From positions 1-15,615 of the forward strand of contig DJYV01000067.1 in NCBI GenBank assembly GCA_002448555.1: a stretch of 15,615 nt of DNA, given 5' to 3'. A program made the position numbers and the translations under genes. Source of the DNA: Flavobacteriales bacterium UBA6969. Lineage in GTDB: Bacteria > Bacteroidota > Bacteroidia > Flavobacteriales_D > Sanyastnellaceae. Position 1 is the stretch's first letter. Each line of letters begins with the position of its first letter. The notes under the pieces were generated by a model that did no database searches, had not been told where the DNA came from, and saw nothing but the letters and a program-made list of their open reading frames with translations. Below, piece by piece: positions 1 to 7,437 of this stretch.

Positions 1-333
1 TCCTTCCAACGCTTTCGGCACAGCACGCAAATTGGACGTCATGATGGGGCAAATGGTCGCACACCGGCTGAAGAAAAAGTCGCTGATGAGGACTTCACCT
101 GCAACATCACTCAACCTGACGCTGTCGCCCAAGTGATTGACCAGTTCGAAATCCAGGATGCGGTGATCCTCATTGGACCACAGTGCCGGATCGACCAGAG
201 CGGGGTTTAGTTGATGCGGTTGAATAACAGGCAAGCTCCGTTCGGGCGTCAATTCGGCGATGCCGATGGCTACCCCCACGGCAAAAACCACCAACAGCCA
301 CGTCAACGGGGAGCGCAGGATGGTTTGTTTCAT
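1..333 (-). CDS. SCO1/SenC/PrrC-family protein, N-terminal 111 residues (runs off the left edge)
   Basis: The gene continues past base 1, so no stop is seen. The visible protein begins MKQTILRS, followed by a hydrophobic segment at about residues 11-26 that should act as a membrane anchor with the rest outside the cytoplasm. A thioredoxin-like start follows: 'FELVNHLGDSVRLSDVAGEVLISDFFFSRC'-like strands ending in C91-A-T-I-C95-P. This CxxxCP motif is the copper-binding/redox site of the SCO family, whose members deliver copper to the CuA site of cytochrome c oxidase or act as thiol reductases. The distal conserved His lies outside the window. The start ATG (333-331) overlaps the TGA of the upstream amidohydrolase as ATGA, so the gene is probably co-translated as the third gene of that operon. 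The family call is firm; the role in oxidase assembly is inferred from the family. Confidence 0.85.
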   Translation of the reverse strand, partial: MKQTILRSPLTWLLVVFAVGVAIGIAELTPERSLPVIQPHQLNPALVDPALWSNEDHRILDFELVNHLGDSVRLSDVAGEVLISDFFFSRCATICPIMTSNLRAVPKALEG

Positions 334-2006
334 GGACGCTCTGATTCCAAATAGTGCCACTCACCTGCGATGCAGGTTCCATATATACGTGTTCTACGCA
401 CGGATTGCGCATCCACCTCCAGCCAATTCCGATCCATCCACGTGAAGTCTGCCCACTTGCCGACCTCGATTGTACCCAAGGCGTTTTCCTGAAATTGGGC
501 CAACGCCACCCATTGGGTCATACCTCGCAAGGCCTGTTGCGGGGTCAATGCGTTCTCCGGCTGGAAGCCTCCCACCGGGTAGCCGTCTGCATCCATACGT
601 GCCACGGCTGCGGCGAATGTTTTGCGCGGATCGATGTCTTCCACTGGAAAATCCGTTCCGAGGGCCGTCATTCCCAACGCTTGCAACAACTCCTGGTAGG
701 CATACGCGCGGCGAATCCGATTCCTTCCCAACCGTTCACCCGCCCAGTACATGTCGCTTGTCGCGTGCGTCGGCTGCACCGATGGGATGACACTGTAGCC
801 GCCGAACCGTGCCACGTCCTCCTCGGAAACCACCTGCGCATGCTCGATGCGCCACCGCAGGTCATTGGGCCCTTCAAGGACATCAGCGTAGGCGTCCAGC
901 ACCAATGCCGTCGCCGAATCGCCGATGCAATGCGTGGCGGCCTGCAAGCCATGCCCATGAAGCGTCTCAATTTGACGCTTGAATTCCTGTTCACGTTGGG
1001 TTGCCAAACCAAACCAACCGGTGCGATCGCTGTACGGCTGTCGGAGCAGTGCACCCCGTGAGCCCAACGCACCGTCCATGTAGAACTTGACACCGTTCAC
1101 GACCAGCATGTCCTCGATTCGCCGGCCGGAGTCCACCAGCCAAGCAATGCTTTCGTCGCTCGCTGAAACCAACGCGTTCACGCGCAGCTTGAGTGCACCG
1201 GATTGCTGCAGCGCATCGATCCGTTCAATTTCAGCCGGTGACAAGCCGGCATCGGTCACCCCAACAATCCCGTGAGCGAGCAAATTTGCTTGTGCCTCCA
1301 TCAACGCCTCCAGCCTCCGAGGCTCCGGGTGAGGAGGAATGATGCTGCTGACCAATCCGCACGCATTGTCAATCAGAACGCCCGTTGGAACACCGCCCGC
1401 ATCGAGCACCACTTCCCCCCCTTCCACGACCGGCACCGCTCCACCGAGTAGGCCCGCACGGCGCAACGCTTCGTCATTCACGATCAGCGCGTGCCCGTCA
1501 ATGCGTTCCAACGCGACAGGCTGGTCCGGAAAGCTGGCATCGAGCAGGGTGCGATCAGGGAACGCTTGGCTGTCCCAGTCGTTTTGGTCCCATCCCCGGC
1601 CTACGGCCCACTCGCTCGGCCATTCTGCTTGTTGCTGAACGACCCGTTCGACCGCATCCTCCCAGCTGGTGGTGCCGAATAAATTGGCCTCAAGCAGCCC
1701 GTCGGCATACCCAATTAAATGGGCGTGTCCATCCATCAATCCTGGCGTCAGCACCCCTCCGCGCAAGTCCACGGACTGATCGGCTGCATACTTATTTAGT
1801 ATGGCCCGCTCAGGACCGACCGCAACAATGCGACCGCTGTCCACGGCAACGGCCTGTGCCACCGTGTTGGCTCCATCGAGGGTCAACACGATCCCGTTGT
1901 GCACCACCAGGTCCACACGTTCCGACTGAAAGGAACAACCGGTCCAAGCGAACGTTCCGACCAAGCACAAGAGGCCCCAGCACAAGAACTGTGTTTTCGT
2001 CTTCAT
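330..2006 (-). CDS. Lipoprotein amidohydrolase, YtcJ-like (Amidohydro_3 family)
   Basis: The protein has 558 residues. It starts with a lipoprotein-type signal peptide, MKTKTQFLCW, a hydrophobic stretch, then a lipobox-like W-T-G-C with the lipidated Cys at residue 24. It is therefore probably anchored in the periplasm or an outer-membrane leaflet. The mature part is a metal-dependent TIM-barrel hydrolase: MDGHAHL with H94 and H96 as first metal ligands, GVKFYMDGALGSRG with K307 as the possible bridging lysine, ATHCIGDSA with H359, RIEHAQ with H389, and GTDFPVE with D452. These are the landmarks of the YtcJ/N-substituted formamide deformylase branch. The substrate cannot be predicted; an amide or similar C-N bond is the usual target. 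Its ATG overlaps the TGA of the upstream SDR as ATGA (2006-2003), and its own TGA overlaps the start of the SCO gene. Length is typical for the family. Confidence 0.9.
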   Translation of the reverse strand: MKTKTQFLCWGLLCLVGTFAWTGCSFQSERVDLVVHNGIVLTLDGANTVAQAVAVDSGRIVAVGPERAILNKYAADQSVDLRGGVLTPGLMDGHAHLIGYADGLLEANLFGTTSWEDAVERVVQQQAEWPSEWAVGRGWDQNDWDSQAFPDRTLLDASFPDQPVALERIDGHALIVNDEALRRAGLLGGAVPVVEGGEVVLDAGGVPTGVLIDNACGLVSSIIPPHPEPRRLEALMEAQANLLAHGIVGVTDAGLSPAEIERIDALQQSGALKLRVNALVSASDESIAWLVDSGRRIEDMLVVNGVKFYMDGALGSRGALLRQPYSDRTGWFGLATQREQEFKRQIETLHGHGLQAATHCIGDSATALVLDAYADVLEGPNDLRWRIEHAQVVSEEDVARFGGYSVIPSVQPTHATSDMYWAGERLGRNRIRRAYAYQELLQALGMTALGTDFPVEDIDPRKTFAAAVARMDADGYPVGGFQPENALTPQQALRGMTQWVALAQFQENALGTIEVGKWADFTWMDRNWLEVDAQSVRRTRIYGTCIAGEWHYLESERP

Positions 2007-2767
2007 GATTTGTGAAAATGGTACGCGCTGGCTTGCGCAGCCGGCATGATCAAAACATCTTGGATACTGACGTGTTCAGGCCGCGTCGCGATGTAGATCA
2101 CCGCATCGGCCACGTCTTCTGCGGAAAGGGGCGTGTATCCCCCGTACACCGCATTGGCCGCCACCTCGTCGCCTTTAAACCGCACCACACTGAATTCCGT
2201 CTCGGCAGCTCCCGGGGCCACCTGTGCCACTTGGATGCCCCGCGGCAGGAGGTCCATGCGCATGGCTTGGGTCAATCCGTGCACGGCAAACTTGGATGCG
2301 TTGTACACCGCCCCGCCCGGATAGGCTTGGCGCCCGGCCACACTGCCGATGTTGATGATGCGGGAACCGGGCGCCATGTGCGGTGTCCATTCGCGCGTCA
2401 CGTTGAGCAAGCCTTTGACATTGGTGTCAATCATTCGGTCCCAATCGTCGTAGACGCCTTGGTCGATGGGCTCGCGCCCCACGGCCAGACCGGCGTTGTT
2501 GACGAGAACCGTTGGGATGAAGTCGGCGCTGCACCGCTGGATGGCTTCGGCCGTCCCTTCTCGGTCGCGCACATCAAAACACAGCACGTGCCGCACCGCG
2601 TCGCCCAATTCAGCCTGCAAGGCCTTCAACCGATCTGCCCGTCGCCCAGTCAATACCAAGGCATACCCCAATCGCGCAGCCATGCGCGCGACGGCCTCTC
2701 CAAAACCCGACGTCGCGCCGGTAATGAACATGCGACCGGGCGCATTTTGTGTTTCGTGATTTTTCAT
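2003..2767 (-). CDS. Short-chain dehydrogenase/reductase (classical SDR, YdfG-like)
   Basis: This 254-residue NAD(P)-dependent oxidoreductase has a complete classical SDR set: cofactor-binding TGATSGFG at 16-23, NNAG at 90-93, catalytic S142 in IGSVAG, Y155 and K159 in YNASK, and PG-x-x-x-TE at 185-191. The basic pair in TGRRADR (around residue 42) after the second strand suggests preference for NADP(H). The sequence resembles the YdfG/serine-3-dehydrogenase group, which oxidises 3-hydroxy acids and reduces malonic-semialdehyde-type compounds, but the substrate cannot be assigned here. It is the first gene of a minus-strand operon. Its TGA overlaps the ATG of the amidohydrolase, indicating translational coupling. 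A TAnnTTTG-type motif lies 14 bases upstream of its start. The divergent T9SS-secreted protein begins 41 bases away. Confidence 0.93.
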   Translation of the reverse strand: MKNHETQNAPGRMFITGATSGFGEAVARMAARLGYALVLTGRRADRLKALQAELGDAVRHVLCFDVRDREGTAEAIQRCSADFIPTVLVNNAGLAVGREPIDQGVYDDWDRMIDTNVKGLLNVTREWTPHMAPGSRIINIGSVAGRQAYPGGAVYNASKFAVHGLTQAMRMDLLPRGIQVAQVAPGAAETEFSVVRFKGDEVAANAVYGGYTPLSAEDVADAVIYIATRPEHVSIQDVLIMPAAQASAYHFHKS

Positions 2768-2781
2768 TTCTCTTTGCCCTT

Positions 2782-2789
2782 CAAAGGTA
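2782..2789 (-). promoter_or_regulatory. Candidate Bacteroidota -7 promoter element for the SDR operon
   Basis: Read on the minus strand this is TACCTTTG, an exact match to the TAnnTTTG -7 consensus known from Bacteroidota. It sits 14 bases before the SDR start codon, which would leave a leader of only about 8-10 bases. I do not see a clear TTG -33 element at the expected 19-23 base spacing. Confidence 0.45.
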
Positions 2790-2808
2790 CATTCACAAAA
2801 TCCTCCTC

Positions 2809-3720
2809 ATGAAACACATTTACGCGCTGGGCCTCGCTCTCGGATTGGCCTTCGGACTTCAAACAAATGCATCGGCCCAAGCCGTGACGAACACCATCGC
2901 CGAAATCCAAGGCGAGTTGTTCAGCTCACCGCTGGTCGGGTTGTCTGTGACCACCACGGGCATCGTCACCGCCAACAACGTCACGTCGGCCACGTCAGGC
3001 GTCATCGGCTACTTCATCCAAGACGGCGAAGGACCGTGGAACGGCATCTTCGTATACGACAACACCCAAGCGCCTGAAATCGGCGATGAAATCATCATCG
3101 AAGGCGAGGTTGCTGAGTACTACGACGTAACCGAATTGGTGAACATCAGCTACTTCGAAACCGTTAGCTCGGGCAACGACCTACCTACCCCTTCAATCGT
3201 GACGACCGGCGAATTGGCTTCCAGCGAAGCCTACGAAGGTTGCCTTGTGCAAATCGTGAACGCCATTTGCACCAACCCCGATGCCGACTACGGTGAAGCC
3301 ATCTTCGACGACGGCAGCGGTGAAGTCAAAACCAACGACTACATGTACTTGCCGGAAGACGGTTGGATCCAGGACGAGTATTACTCCATTACGGGATGCA
3401 TCCACTACACCTTCGAGGAGTACAAAATTGAGCCGCGCTACGCGGAGGACATCGTGAGCGGTTTCATCAACGGCATCAGCGAGTGGTTACCTGCGCAGGA
3501 ACTCAGCCTGTTCCCCAACCCTGCGACTGCCGCCGTCCAACTGGGCACAACAGATTCTGGTACAGCGACATTCACCGATGCGCTGGGACGTGAAACGCTT
3601 CAGGTTCCGGTTCAGCAAAACAACCCCACCTTGGACATCAGCACCCTTTCACCCGGCGTGTACACGGTTCAATTCACCGCCGCCTCGGGCCGATGGGCTT
3701 CGAAGCTCGTGGTGCGTTAA
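2809..3720 (+). CDS. Secreted OB-fold protein with T9SS type A C-terminal sorting domain
   Basis: I take the start at the ATG at 2809 (MKHIYALGLALG), because it begins a standard signal peptide with cleavage near ASAQ-A (about residue 24). An upstream in-frame ATG at 2749 would add 20 residues that spoil this. The mature part of the 303-residue protein holds two halves of about 90 residues. The first (about 26-118) contains GYFIQDG and GIFVYD and resembles the OB-fold domains attached to Bacteroidota extracellular nucleases. The second (about 128-216) is Cys-containing (C145, C154, C197) with a similar beta pattern. The last about 75 residues form a T9SS type A sorting domain: LSLFPNPA at 232-239, LSPGVY at 280-285 and the terminal KLVVR. 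No nuclease or other catalytic domain is visible. The protein is likely exported through the outer membrane and retained at the surface or released. Its function is unknown; nucleic-acid or sugar binding would be a guess. Confidence 0.88.
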   Translation: MKHIYALGLALGLAFGLQTNASAQAVTNTIAEIQGELFSSPLVGLSVTTTGIVTANNVTSATSGVIGYFIQDGEGPWNGIFVYDNTQAPEIGDEIIIEGEVAEYYDVTELVNISYFETVSSGNDLPTPSIVTTGELASSEAYEGCLVQIVNAICTNPDADYGEAIFDDGSGEVKTNDYMYLPEDGWIQDEYYSITGCIHYTFEEYKIEPRYAEDIVSGFINGISEWLPAQELSLFPNPATAAVQLGTTDSGTATFTDALGRETLQVPVQQNNPTLDISTLSPGVYTVQFTAASGRWASKLVVR

Positions 3721-3741
3721 CAAAACGACAACCGAATTCGG

Positions 3742-3770
3742 AACGGCTCCCAATCGGGGGCCGTTTTTTT
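3742..3770 (+). terminator. Rho-independent terminator after the T9SS protein
   Basis: AACGGCTCCC (3742-3751) pairs with GGGGGCCGTT (3756-3765) around an AATC loop. This is a 10-base-pair stem with one T-G pair. The T-run at 3764-3770 follows at once. It lies 21 bases after the stop of the plus-strand gene. Read on the minus strand the hairpin follows the RlmL-like stop, but no good T-tract follows on that side, so bidirectional use is doubtful. Confidence 0.9.
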
Positions 3771-5001
3771 ATGCTTCGGTTTCTTCTGGTGCGCTCGGCG
3801 CCGGCGCGGCCGGTGCATCGCCCGTGCCTTGGTAGAGGTCCCACCCCATCCAGCGGCACTCCATCGGACCGTTGAAGCACTTGATGCGGCGTTTGGTTTT
3901 GAGGCCCACCCGCTTCAAGCCTTCGACATCGGACGAGATAATCCACGCAGAATGGCCGGACCAATTGGCCTTCAAAGCGTCGCCGATTTGGCTGTAAAAG
4001 GCCGGCGCATCTTCCAAGGGCAAGCGCTCACCATAGGGCGGATTCAACACCAACAACCCCGATTCGGAGCGCGGCTTTAATTTGAAAAAATCCATCCGGC
4101 CCAACTCCGCACGTCCTGCCAACTCCATGTTGGCCAGCGCCTGTCGGGTTTGGGAGATGGCGGCGAAGTCGCGGTCACTCGCAAAAATCGGCGTCTCCAC
4201 TGGCTCACGCGCTTCCTTTAGGGCATCGCGTACGCTCCACCACTCGTCCTCATCAAATCCCCGCCAATCCATGAAGGCGAATTTGCGGCGGTGCCATTGG
4301 ATGGGGAAGCCGTCGGCCCAAAGGGCAGCCTCCAGCGTGAACGTGCCGGAGCCGCACATAGCATCGTAGAGCGGGATTCCGGGTTTCCATCCCGCATGGG
4401 CCATCAAGCCAGCCGCCAACACCTCGTTCAACGGAGCTTTGGCGCCCGCTGGTCGGTAGCCGCGGCGGCTCAAAGGTCGGCCCGCAGCGTCCAACGAAAT
4501 CGTGACAGTCGTGTGGGCAATGTGCAGGTGGATACGGATGTCCGGATCCTCTTTGTTTATGCCCGGGCGCAATCCGGAGAACTCGCGGAAGTGATCCACC
4601 ACGGCGTCCTTCAGCCGCAACATGGCGAACTGCGAGTGGGTGAACACCGAAGAATGCACCGTGACATCAATAGCGAATGACGATTGCGGTGTCATGATGG
4701 CACCCCAGTCCCAGCGCTTGGCTTCGTCGTACAGCGCGTCCGGGTTTTGGGCGTCGAAAGACAATACCGGCCGCAGCACGGTCAGCGCAAAACGGCTGCT
4801 AAGGCACACGCGAAAAAGCGTGGCCATGTCGGCATGAAATTCCACCCCGCGCTTCGCTTGTTTCACCCCAACGCATCCGAGTTCGACCAATTCCTTTTCG
4901 AGGAAGTCTTCGAGGCTCGCGAGGGTCTTGGCAAAATACAAGGGCAGCCCGTTGTATGGATCCACCTGTTCCTCTTCTCGTTTGGGTTTCGTCTCGCTCA
5001 T
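3769..5001 (-). CDS. rlmL: RlmL-like THUMP-domain 23S rRNA (guanine-N2) methyltransferase
   Basis: The 410-residue protein carries an N-terminal ferredoxin-like/THUMP RNA-binding half (about 18-175) and a Rossmann methyltransferase half. The methyltransferase half has a SAM-binding motif at D213-AMCGSGT-220 and a catalytic NPPYGER motif at 320-326, characteristic of N-methylation of a base amino group. The architecture corresponds to the N-terminal RlmL part of the larger E. coli RlmKL fusion, which makes m2G2445 in 23S rRNA; the RlmK part is absent, as is usual for stand-alone versions. The exact target base is inferred from homology. The C-terminus ends in a low-complexity Ala/Pro/Glu tail (about 394-410). 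The ATG overlaps the TGA of the upstream SUI1-like gene as ATGA (5001-4998). Its TAA lies inside the T-run of the opposing terminator. Confidence 0.88.
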   Translation of the reverse strand: MSETKPKREEEQVDPYNGLPLYFAKTLASLEDFLEKELVELGCVGVKQAKRGVEFHADMATLFRVCLSSRFALTVLRPVLSFDAQNPDALYDEAKRWDWGAIMTPQSSFAIDVTVHSSVFTHSQFAMLRLKDAVVDHFREFSGLRPGINKEDPDIRIHLHIAHTTVTISLDAAGRPLSRRGYRPAGAKAPLNEVLAAGLMAHAGWKPGIPLYDAMCGSGTFTLEAALWADGFPIQWHRRKFAFMDWRGFDEDEWWSVRDALKEAREPVETPIFASDRDFAAISQTRQALANMELAGRAELGRMDFFKLKPRSESGLLVLNPPYGERLPLEDAPAFYSQIGDALKANWSGHSAWIISSDVEGLKRVGLKTKRRIKCFNGPMECRWMGWDLYQGTGDAPAAPAPSAPEETEA

Positions 5002-5360
5002 CCTCCTTTGAGTTTGATGCGGAAGCCTTTAGTTTCAAGAAAATTAATCACCTTATCGCGGTGGTCACCTTGCACGAGGATGGCCCCTTCCTTGACCGCC
5101 CCGCCAGCGCCGCAAAGCGCCTTCAATTCTTTTCCCATCGTCATCAACGCCATCCCATCGTGCTCCAGTCCCTCGACCATCGTCACCGGCTTGCCGGCTC
5201 GTTGCTTGCGATCCAAGCTCACGTAGAGGGTCGTCGCCTTGGGGTCGAGCGATCCCGTTGATTCTTGCTCGTCCGTTTCGGGCGTCCAACCGGCGGCAGT
5301 GCTGAACACCATGCCCCCCTCACCGAACCGGTATCGCTTGCTTTTCTTTTGGCGTGCCAT
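4998..5360 (-). CDS. SUI1/YciH-family translation initiation factor-like protein
   Basis: The start chosen is the ATG at 5360 (MARQKKSKRYRFGEGG), giving 120 residues, close to the E. coli YciH size. Longer in-frame readings upstream to 5507 add sequence unlike the family. Residues 1-45 are a basic, low-complexity lead. The SUI1 fold follows from about 46, with the family landmarks GKPVTMVEGL (56-65), LKALCGAGGAVKEGAI (79-94) and QGDHRDKVINFL (97-108), ending in a KGFRIKLKGG tail. Bacterial SUI1 proteins are homologues of eIF1 and are thought to influence start-site fidelity or initiation of non-canonical mRNAs; their role is not well settled. The gene is coupled by ATGA to an rRNA methyltransferase, which supports a ribosome-related role. 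Confidence 0.88.
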   Translation of the reverse strand: MARQKKSKRYRFGEGGMVFSTAAGWTPETDEQESTGSLDPKATTLYVSLDRKQRAGKPVTMVEGLEHDGMALMTMGKELKALCGAGGAVKEGAILVQGDHRDKVINFLETKGFRIKLKGG

Positions 5361-5368
5361 GACGGCGC

Positions 5369-5376
5369 GAAGGTAC
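5369..5376 (-). promoter_or_regulatory. Possible -7 element for the SUI1/rlmL pair
   Basis: Read on the minus strand this is TACCTTCG, one mismatch from TAnnTTTG, and it ends 8 bases before the SUI1-like ATG. If real, the mRNA would have almost no leader. No -33 TTG is apparent, so this is weak. Confidence 0.25.
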
Positions 5377-5464
5377 TTGAAGCGACCTGAACGGCGATTG
5401 TGTTTTTCAAAGGTCTCAACAAGGTTCTCGTAACGCATCATGTGCGAATCCAATTGCAAAGGCT

Positions 5465-5472
5465 GACCTTTG
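5465..5472 (+). promoter_or_regulatory. Possible -7 element for the O-methyltransferase gene
   Basis: GACCTTTG differs from TAnnTTTG only in the first base and ends 17 bases before the GTG at 5490. If it is the promoter, the upstream GTG/TTG start candidates at 5400, 5442 and 5454 are excluded. No clear -33 TTG is present. Confidence 0.25.
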
Positions 5473-5489
5473 CGACAAATGAACGATTC

Positions 5490-6146
5490 GTGGTAGACCC
5501 CCATCAACTTGATAATGAGTTACTCGCATACGCAGTGAGCCACAGTACGGAAGAGGACGCCGTATTGGCTGAATTGCGGCGAAAAACGTGGCAAACAGTG
5601 TTAACCCCGCAGATGCTCAGCGACCCCATTCAAGGCAAGTTTCTGCAAAATTGGAGCCGCATGGTGAAGCCACAACGGGTGTTGGAGCTCGGTACGTACA
5701 CCGGTTATTCGACCATCTGCTTGGCCGCTGGTTTGGCCTCCGATGGTCGTATCGACACCGTGGAGCCAAACGATGAATTGAACGCCATTCAGGACGAATT
5801 TTGGGAGAAGGCGGGCATTGGCGCACGCGTCCACCGGCACAACGCAGAAGCCTCGGCGGTTTTACCTCAGCTGAAGGGACCCTACGACTTGGTATGGATT
5901 GATGCCGACAAGCCCCGAACCGGCAATTACGTCGAACAGTGTTTGCCCCTTGTACGCCGCGGCGGATGGATTTTGGTGGACAACGTACTGTGGTGGGGCA
6001 AAGTCCTTCCTTCACGCACGGACGGAGACGCCACCAGCGCACACCTCGAGTCCGTATGCGCCGAATGGGCAAAACGCAGCGGCATTCGCACGACGTTGTT
6101 GCCCATTCGGGACGGCATCCTCACCATTGAAAAGGTCGAGGATTAA
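5490..6146 (+). CDS. SAM-dependent O-methyltransferase (Methyltransf_3 family, TrmR/YrrM-like)
   Basis: There is no ATG start. The frame is open from a GTG at 5400, but homologues of this family begin just before the 'D-x-x-L-x-Y-A-V-x-H-S/T' stretch. I therefore place the start at the GTG at 5490, giving 218 residues; GTG 5442 and TTG 5454 are alternatives. In this numbering the SAM motif is ELGTYTGYS (66-74), acidic E92 follows in VEPNDE, and the metal-binding residues are D138 and D140 in WIDADK and D164-N165 in LVDNVLWWGKV. These are the marks of the divalent-metal-dependent catechol/caffeoyl-CoA O-methyltransferase fold. Bacterial relatives include TrmR, which methylates 5-hydroxyuridine in tRNA; a small-molecule substrate is equally possible. 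It diverges from the SUI1-like gene and converges on sucC with 9 bases between stops. Confidence 0.87.
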   Translation: MVDPHQLDNELLAYAVSHSTEEDAVLAELRRKTWQTVLTPQMLSDPIQGKFLQNWSRMVKPQRVLELGTYTGYSTICLAAGLASDGRIDTVEPNDELNAIQDEFWEKAGIGARVHRHNAEASAVLPQLKGPYDLVWIDADKPRTGNYVEQCLPLVRRGGWILVDNVLWWGKVLPSRTDGDATSAHLESVCAEWAKRSGIRTTLLPIRDGILTIEKVED

Positions 6147-6155
6147 AAAAGACGA

Positions 6156-7367
6156 TCAGGCCAGTACTTCGGCCACGGCTTCCGCCGCTTCCTTCAATAA
6201 AATCGCTGACTTGACTTCCAGGCCCGACTCGTCGATCAAACGCTTTGCCTCTTCTGCATTGGTTCCTTGAAGGCGAACGATGATGGGCACATCGATGTTG
6301 CCCATGTTGCGGTAGGCGTCCACGACGCCCTGCGCTACGCGGTCGCAGCGCACGATTCCACCGAAAATGTTCACCAGAATCGCCTTCACAGCTGGGTCCT
6401 TGAGGATGATGCGGAAGGCCTTCTCCACACGCGCCGCATCGGCCGTTCCTCCCACGTCGAGGAAGTTAGCGGGCTCACCGCCACTCAGCTTGATGATGTC
6501 CATGGTCGCCATGGCCAGGCCCGCGCCGTTGACCATGCAGCCCACGTTGCCATCCAGTTTGACGTAGTTGAGGCCCGCCTCATCCGCTTCTACTTCGGTG
6601 GGATCCTCTTCGGTGGTGTCGCGCATGGCGGCATAATCCGGATGGCGGTAGAGGGCGTTGCCGTCCAAAGAAACCTTCGAGTCTACGGCAATGACGCGGT
6701 CATCCGCTGTCTTCAAAACGGGGTTGATTTCAAACATCGTCGCGTCGCTGCCAACATAGGCGTTGTACAAAGCGTTGACGAATTTGGCCATCTCCTTGAA
6801 CGCCTTGCCGCTCAGCCCAAGGTTAAATGCAATGCGACGCGCTTGGAACCCTTGCAGGCCCAACGTAGGGTCGATGGATTCTTTGAAGATCAATTCCGGG
6901 GTCTCCTCTGCAACCGCTTCAATGTCCATGCCCCCTTGTGGCGAGTACATGATGATGTTTCGGCCATTTGCCCGGTCGAGCAATACGCTCATGTAAATTT
7001 CTTTCGGCTCACTGTCTCCGGGGCCGTACACATCCTCTGCGATCAACACCTTGTTGACTTGCTTTCCCTTGGCATTGGTTTGCGCCGTGACCAAATGGCC
7101 ACCGAGGATGCCCGCAGCTTTTCCTTTTACCTCATCCAGCCCCTTGGCCAAAACAACGCCGTGTGAACCTGTTTCAGTCACGGTTCCCTTTCCGCGTCCA
7201 CCGGCATGAATCTGGGCTTTCAGAACAAACCAACCGGTACCGGTCTCCTCAGCCAATTTGACCGCCACCTCGTGGGCGGCATCGGGCGTATCAGCAACGT
7301 AGCCATTTTGGATAGCCACACCGAAACTCTTCAAAATAGACTTGCCTTGGTACTCGTGAATGTTCAT
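6156..7367 (-). CDS. sucC: Succinyl-CoA synthetase (ADP-forming), beta subunit
   Basis: The 403-residue protein is a full-length SucC. It begins with the typical MNIHEYQGKSIL. An ATP-grasp domain follows, with the nucleotide-binding KAQIHAGGRGKG (50-61) and the acidic metal site around E213-N215 and D229 in FEINPVL...VDSK. The C-terminal CoA-ligase-like domain contains NFLDVGGTA (301-309) and NIFGGIVRCD (333-342), the interface with the alpha subunit. The enzyme interconverts succinyl-CoA and succinate with substrate-level phosphorylation in the TCA cycle. The alpha partner SucD is not adjacent in this window; separate sucC and sucD loci are not unusual in Bacteroidota. A TACCTTTG motif lies 25 bases upstream. 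There is no visible terminator in the 9-base gap to the convergent methyltransferase. It has functional logic with the nearby beta-oxidation operon, which feeds acetyl-CoA to the TCA cycle, but is not co-transcribed with it. Confidence 0.97.
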   Translation of the reverse strand: MNIHEYQGKSILKSFGVAIQNGYVADTPDAAHEVAVKLAEETGTGWFVLKAQIHAGGRGKGTVTETGSHGVVLAKGLDEVKGKAAGILGGHLVTAQTNAKGKQVNKVLIAEDVYGPGDSEPKEIYMSVLLDRANGRNIIMYSPQGGMDIEAVAEETPELIFKESIDPTLGLQGFQARRIAFNLGLSGKAFKEMAKFVNALYNAYVGSDATMFEINPVLKTADDRVIAVDSKVSLDGNALYRHPDYAAMRDTTEEDPTEVEADEAGLNYVKLDGNVGCMVNGAGLAMATMDIIKLSGGEPANFLDVGGTADAARVEKAFRIILKDPAVKAILVNIFGGIVRCDRVAQGVVDAYRNMGNIDVPIIVRLQGTNAEEAKRLIDESGLEVKSAILLKEAAEAVAEVLA

Positions 7368-7392
7368 GCGATGAATCGTTTAAAATGCGGGG

Positions 7393-7400
7393 CAAAGGTA
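7393..7400 (-). promoter_or_regulatory. Candidate -7 promoter element for sucC
   Basis: Read on the minus strand this is TACCTTTG followed by CCCCG, an exact TAnnTTTG match. It ends 25 bases before the sucC ATG, predicting a leader of about 18-20 bases. A TTTG lies immediately upstream, but no TTG is found at -33 spacing. Confidence 0.5.
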
Positions 7401-7437
7401 GCAAACACAGCGCCCGTTTCCGTCGTAGTTTGCAACC

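Noticed and set aside
170..412. 80-residue minus-strand frame across the SCO/amidohydrolase junction
   Set aside because: It is out of frame with both real genes, which join at an ATGA overlap in the same stretch.
2772..2786. CTTTG-5-CAAAG inverted repeat between the SDR and the T9SS gene
   Set aside because: One arm is simply the end of the -7 motif TACCTTTG. Five-base arms are too short to claim an operator.
2801..2806. AGGAGG on the minus strand upstream of the SDR gene
   Set aside because: It looks like a Shine-Dalgarno site but lies more than 30 bases from the SDR start and upstream of the candidate promoter, so it cannot serve that gene.
2012..2812. 266-residue plus-strand frame over the SDR gene
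   Set aside because: It is a shadow of the SDR, which has all catalytic motifs on the minus strand.
6267..7166. 299-residue open frame antisense to sucC
   Set aside because: It mirrors sucC codons (many His/Val/Asp repeats) and has no family features.
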